Of a DNA stretch of 64,000 bases, positions 59,910 through 64,000 are shown in pieces (the first letter of the stretch is position 1; the number at the start of each line of letters is the position of its first letter). A program made the translations under genes and the position numbers. Location: positions 1,758,501 to 1,822,500 of the forward strand of contig JAKFAO010000004.1 in assembly GCA_021527695.1 (NCBI GenBank), in the 5' to 3' direction. The notes beneath the pieces are model-generated. The model worked only from the letters and a program-made list of their open reading frames with translations, had not been told where the DNA came from and searched no databases. The DNA comes from Naematelia aurantialba (lineage: Eukaryota > Basidiomycota > Tremellomycetes > Tremellales > Naemateliaceae).

Positions 59910-61858
59910 ATGTCCGCGTCCATCATGGCTCTTGCAGTCACCCTTCCCCTCCTCGCTGCAGCGTCTCCCATAGTCCAGCGAGAGAGCGACAGCTTCCCTA
60001 TCTCGTCGTGGTCCTACTCAGGGCCAGTGCCATTTGAGTACCAGACCTCGGACTGGAACCACACAATCTTCCAGAAACTGGGTGGTTTCTCGCCGTGGTT
60101 TCCTGCCAAAGGCGTTTACGGCGTGCCTGGCAGTCAAGGTCAGGTCCCCGATGGATGCAGTATCAACCAGGTGCAACTGTACATGAGACATGGGGAGAGG
60201 CAAGCCAGTGGTGGAACGGCCACGAACATCGCAAAAGTTGCTGCAAAGCTCCAAAACAGCTCTTACTCTTTTACCACGCAAGTACCCAAGGGGCCTCTCG
60301 CGAGCGTGAGCATCGTTGCTGACTATCGCAGGAGTGACGCAAACCTTCAGTATCTTCAGCAATGGACTTGGCCATACCCCGCTGAATATCTCACTCCCCT
60401 CGGTGGTTCCGAGGCCTACGCAGCCGGTGTTGCATTTCAAAAGTGAGGTGTTGGTAGTATGTCGCTGAACCCTTCTAGGGACTACAGCTACCTTTTCCCG
60501 TCGAACGCGTATTATAACTGGACCAGCCCCGAGGTTCCTGTTCGCTCAACTGTGAGTAGCCCTCCCAGAAAGGACGATAGACTTTGGCTGACGATCAGTA
60601 GAACCAAGAGCGAGTCAATGCCACGGCCAATGCCTTTGTTTCGGGATTCCTTGGTTACAACTACACTCAACGTTCCAATTGGCTCGTTACGCCCGACTCC
60701 GTTGTCAGTCACCTCTCAGTCCATACGAATTATCACGCTCATCTGGACAGGCTACTTTCAACTCGACCCTTGCATCCAACAATTGCCCAGTGACTATAAC
60801 TCACCAATCTTGCACACGTGCCGTACTGATGCTCCAGGCCGTCAACACCATCAGCTCAAAAGCCAATGGCATCTTCAACGAATACTTCCAAACTCTCGTC
60901 CTCGAGCGTCTTTCTCCGTTGATGCCGGGGGTGAGCTTTGCTTGGCATCAGTTGGAGCAGACTGACTCCCTTGTAGTTCAATCTCACCATTGCAGATGTC
61001 GCTTCTTTGATGAACGCATGTCCCTTCGACTCCTTCAACCGTCTGTCTCCTTCCCCCATTTGCGATATCTTTACGGCTCAAGAATGGGAAGGATACAATT
61101 ACGCGTACGACCTTACTCAATTTGGTACGTTGTGTCTAATCGAGGAGGCGCCCGGCTCACTGTCAGACAATGCTGGCTACGGGGGACCTATCGGCACGGC
61201 TTGGGGTGTCGGTTGGGTGGCTGAGATGATCGCAAGGTCCGTAAGAGACAATGTGTCACATCCTTGTTGTGCTCATCATTTACAGAGTCAACAACTCAGC
61301 CGTCATCCCCGTCGGCTCGGTCAACACGACGCTTGACTCCAACCCTACCACCTTTCCCCTCAACTCATCCGTATATCTTGACTTCACCCACGACACAAGT
61401 CTTGAGAGCGCGATTACCGCCATGAACTTGTTGCAGGCGAGCTACAATGGTAACGTTACCCTTGACCAGATTGATCCCAATCGACAGTGGCAGTCTGCTT
61501 TGATTGCGCCCATGGGTGGTGAGTCTCTCCCCATAGCAGGTTCAGAACGCGCCTAGAACTTCATAGGTCGCCTGGTCGTCGAACGCATGACCTGCTCGGC
61601 CAGTGGTCCCTCCAACTCCACCTTTGTCCGCCTTTTGCTCAACTCTGCGGCACTTCCTCTTTACACCTTGCCAGAATGCACTCACTCTTGGGGTGCGGAC
61701 CAAGGGCTTTGCGAGCTGAGCTCATTCATTGCGAGCCAGAGCTATGCCCTGAATGGTGCTGGATTTGCAAACTGTGCGAAGAGTGAGTGTATACTTTCAA
61801 TATCAAGAGATACATAAGCATGGCTGAATGCTCAGACTATACCGGCGTTTCCCTTTGA
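59910..61858 (+). CDS. Secreted histidine acid phosphatase (phytase-like)
   Basis: Ten exons in phase. Residues 1-19 form a signal peptide (ALAVTLPLLAAASP). LYMRHGERQASGG contains the RHGxR motif whose His forms the phosphohistidine. DFTHDTS is the C-terminal HD proton donor. Conserved Cys (DGCSINQ, NNCP, NACPFDSF, TCSASG, PECTHS, ANCAK) and several N-glycosylation sequons fit a secreted enzyme. WSYSGPVPFEYQ and YGVPGSQGQVPDGC resemble basidiomycete phytases and acid phosphatases. It should release phosphate from phytate or other phosphomonoesters outside the cell. CACGTG sites upstream suggest induction at low phosphate. Confidence 0.9.
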
Positions 61859-62133
61859 GGGCATTCCGGAGCTGAAAAGTATGGTACATAAAAAATACTG
61901 CGCATCGATTCCAAGGTACAAAGTGCTTATAATTTAGAGATAGAAGCTGGTGGGGACTGGTGTTTAATGCAATATATTGATGCAACACCGGAGGTCTGGT
62001 CTGAGATAGCGGTCTGCCACCCGCAAATGAAGAGGTGGAGCCCTGGCAAGCCGCCAACTGATTATCGACACGGCGGCCTCTTGGTCTCCGGTCATCACGG
62101 CGTACCCGCTTATAAGACCATTGAAGCAGTTTC

Positions 62134-62187
62134 GATAACCAGAGCTCTTTGGATAACCAGAGTTTTTCGGATAACCAGAGCTCAGTC
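62134..62187. repeat. Three 18-bp direct repeats
   Basis: GATAACCAGAG begins at 62134, 62152 and 62170, an exact 18-base period, in the gap between the phosphatase and the LTR (61859-62258). A 15-16 G run at about 62223-62237 follows. No gene is supported in this gap. Confidence 0.6.
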
Positions 62188-62258
62188 ATGAAATTTCCTT
62201 TGGGGGTTATAGGGAGATTCCCGGGGGGGGGGGGGGGTGTTTGAACGAACGCACTATG

Positions 62259-62745
62259 TGTTATGACCCGGTCATAACATCATATCATACTTGGTATTGT
62301 ATATAGGTTGCGGGGGCTGAACTCTCAGAAGGGTTCTCAGAGTATTGCTCTCAGAAGCGGACTCGTTCTTAGAAGCGAGTCTGTTCTTAGAACTCCACTC
62401 TGAGAGGCATTCTTAGAACCACTCTGAGAGCGACTCTCAGAGTGATTCTCAGAGTGAACCACCTTCTAAGAAGGCCACCCCAACAAGGTATAAAAGACGG
62501 GCCTTGGGGAGGGAGTCTGACTTCTTCCCTAAGGATCAAAATATCATAAGTTACCTCGCTAGACCTCAACACCGCCCGACCACCTACACCACCTCACCAA
62601 GCTTGCCGGATCCTACCAAGCTCATTACGCCTACACAACTGTCGATCAAGTCACAAGAACCCGAGCACTTAGCTCAACCCTTGTAAACGACAGCTTTCCA
62701 CTCGTCTTTGATTAGCTTGAGGTCAATCAAGGACGGGTCGTAACA
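62259..62745 (+). repeat. 5' long terminal repeat, 487 bp
   Basis: Starts TGTTATGACCC and ends GGGTCGTAACA, a near-perfect inverted end pair beginning TG and ending CA. It contains a TATA box (62489-62494) and many CTCAGAG/CTCTGAG copies between 62310 and 62455 in both orientations. The 3' partner copy is not in the window, so the limits rest on the ends alone. Confidence 0.72.
62489..62494 (+). promoter_or_regulatory. LTR TATA box
   Basis: TATAAA within GGTATAAAAGACGG lies about 42 bases before the segment (62531) that pairs with the primer site, a spacing that suits transcription starting there. Confidence 0.55.
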
Positions 62746-62747
62746 GT

Positions 62748-62761
62748 ATATTTTGATCCTT
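62748..62761 (+). other. Self-priming primer binding site
   Basis: The 14 bases from 62748, three bases inside the LTR end, are the exact reverse complement of 62531-62544 in the LTR. In Tf1-type elements the mRNA's own 5' end anneals at this place and primes minus-strand DNA instead of a tRNA. Confidence 0.6.
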
Positions 62762-62794
62762 CATTCTTGTGATTGATCATATACTCTACCCACA

Positions 62795-63787
62795 ATGCCT
62801 CCCAGGGCACCACCAACAACATTGGAACCAGCAGTGACAGACCGTCTGTCTCAGCTGGAGGAACAACTCGCCACCCTAATGGATCGACACCGAACTCTGG
62901 AGGAGGAGAACTCCGACCTACAACAACATCTGGCAATAAACATCCCACTCCCAGAACAACATGTGCCAGAGGGTACACCAGCACCGACATCGACTAGTAC
63001 CACACTCAAGACCTCCGAACCAAAGGTATCCCAACCGGAATACTACCATGGACAACGAAACAAACTATCGACATTCATCACCCAGGTAACCATGGTGATC
63101 GCCCTTCAATCCTCACGCTTCCCAACCGAAAAATCCAAGATATTCTATGCGGGATCCTTCCTACGGGATACAGCCTTCCTGTGGTTTCAACCCTTCGTTG
63201 CTGCAGACCCTATACCGGACTTCATGCTAAGTTTTACAAACTTCTGCTTGGAGTTACGGAGGACATTTGGGGATCCAGACGAAGAAGCCACTGCAGAACG
63301 ACAGCTGTATGCCCTACGACAGAGGGGGTCAGTCACCAATTACTTGGCGGACTTTCAACGATTTGCGGCATTGGTCAAATGGAACAACGAAGCCAAGGCT
63401 GCCCAATTCTACCGGGGACTCAAGGAAGCCATCAAAGATGAATTATCCCGGGTGGGCAGACCAAAGGATTTCAAAGCACTACAGGAGGCTGCTATACGGA
63501 TTGACACTCGTCTTTTCGAAAGACAGGTAGAAAAAGGTGAGCGACCTGTGGCTGCTAACAGTACTACAGGCTATTCACGCTTCCCTATACGGCCCATAAC
63601 AACATCAACCTACCAGCACCTCACTACGACACCATCATTTACTAGGACTCAGACACCAAGTTCTACTTACCGTCCAGCTGAGTCCCTTCGTTTTGCATCC
63701 CAACCTCAAGCGTATACCCGCAGGGGTAAGCTAACTCCAGCCGAATACCAACGACGGAAGGACAATCAACTCTGCCTAACCCACTGA
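62795..63787 (+). CDS. Retrotransposon Gag protein
   Basis: 330 residues. After an Asp/Glu-rich coiled coil (RLSQLEEQLATLMDRHRTLEE), the retrotrans_gag domain follows: SEPKVSQPEYYHGQRNKL, KIFYAGSFLRDTAFLWFQPF, LELRRTFGDPDEEATAERQL and LRQRGSVTNYLADFQRFAAL. The C-terminal YQRRKDNQLCLTH usually leads into a CCHC zinc knuckle; here a stop follows, and the next in-frame residues read GHLRSKCW, as if the knuckle had been damaged or is reached by another route. It packages element RNA into virus-like particles in the cytoplasm. Confidence 0.82.
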   Translation: MPPRAPPTTLEPAVTDRLSQLEEQLATLMDRHRTLEEENSDLQQHLAINIPLPEQHVPEGTPAPTSTSTTLKTSEPKVSQPEYYHGQRNKLSTFITQVTMVIALQSSRFPTEKSKIFYAGSFLRDTAFLWFQPFVAADPIPDFMLSFTNFCLELRRTFGDPDEEATAERQLYALRQRGSVTNYLADFQRFAALVKWNNEAKAAQFYRGLKEAIKDELSRVGRPKDFKALQEAAIRIDTRLFERQVEKGERPVAANSTTGYSRFPIRPITTSTYQHLTTTPSFTRTQTPSSTYRPAESLRFASQPQAYTRRGKLTPAEYQRRKDNQLCLTH

Positions 63788-64000
63788 GCCAAACTGAATG
63801 CTGCATTCACACTTGGGCATTTGCGAAGCAAATGCTGGGAAGCCCCGCAGCAGCCAAACACGGCATTCACCTTCTTACGGAATCCCAGCTCGTAACCCGA
63901 AACCAGATACGTCATTCACTATTGTCAAGAATCCAGCCAAAAAACCAGCATCACCTCCTTGTTACCACCACCTTTCTACTCCAAATGCTGGGATTCCTCA

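Larger units (their letters stand above)
62259..64000 (+). mobile_element. LTR retrotransposon, Ty3/gypsy-like, 5' part
   Basis: A long terminal repeat is followed by a self-priming-type primer site and a gag gene; the polymerase region and 3' LTR are beyond the window. The gag type and the priming signal place it near the Tf1/sushi group of chromoviruses. Only the left end is seen, so family assignment is provisional. The last 210 bases (63788-64000) read as degraded gag/zinc-knuckle sequence (GHLRSKCW) without a clear frame. Confidence 0.75.

Overview
The window reads as nuclear DNA of a basidiomycete fungus, most likely a tremellomycete (Cryptococcus-like) yeast. The evidence is very dense, short spliceosomal introns (mostly 45-70 nt, GT-AG with CTRAY-like branch sites), a moderately high GC content, an intersectin-type endocytic scaffold with the layout of Cryptococcus Cin1, and several fungus-only families (RTA1, Zn2Cys6 regulators, GH5_9 glucanase). 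No bacterial signals, rRNA or tRNA were recognised. Exon limits were worked out by hand from reading frame, splice signals and protein-family continuity. They are well supported where phases match on both sides, and doubtful ones are flagged.

Layout. 0-9 kb: an alcohol-acetyltransferase-like enzyme, an RTA1 membrane protein, a tocopherol-cyclase-like protein, a small methyltransferase and a secreted exo-beta-1,3-glucanase. 9-24 kb: a hypothetical protein and core genes (ROK1 RNA helicase, PP5/PPT1 phosphatase, a VWA/copine-like protein with a PYGQQ-rich head, and the 1905-residue CIN1-like scaffold). 24-29 kb: a secreted cysteine-rich protein, a glyoxalase-like gene with an apparent frameshift, a 2-hydroxyacid dehydrogenase with an 8-nt exon, and a tiny membrane protein. 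29-31 kb: a gene graveyard containing a broken unknown ORF and a decayed oligopeptide (OPT) transporter. 31-39 kb: gamma-glutamyltransferase, an MFS transporter and a large secreted Ser/Thr-rich protein.

39-59 kb looks like one catabolic gene cluster: Zn2Cys6 regulator, Dal5-type anion transporter, FAD oxidoreductase, class II ketose-bisphosphate aldolase-like protein, second Dal5-type transporter, DenD-like sugar-acid dehydrogenase, second Zn2Cys6 regulator and dihydroxyacetone-kinase-like kinase. Together they suggest uptake of a carboxylated substrate (for example a sugar acid), oxidation, aldol cleavage and phosphorylation of a ketose product into glycolysis. No single published fungal pathway that I know has this set. 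A histidine acid phosphatase (phytase-like) with two upstream CACGTG sites follows at 60-62 kb.

62.3 kb to the end is the 5' part of an LTR retrotransposon: a 487-bp LTR, a gag gene, and a 14-nt complementarity between the segment downstream of the LTR TATA box and the site just inside the LTR, which is the hallmark of Tf1-type self-priming. Its pol region lies beyond the window.
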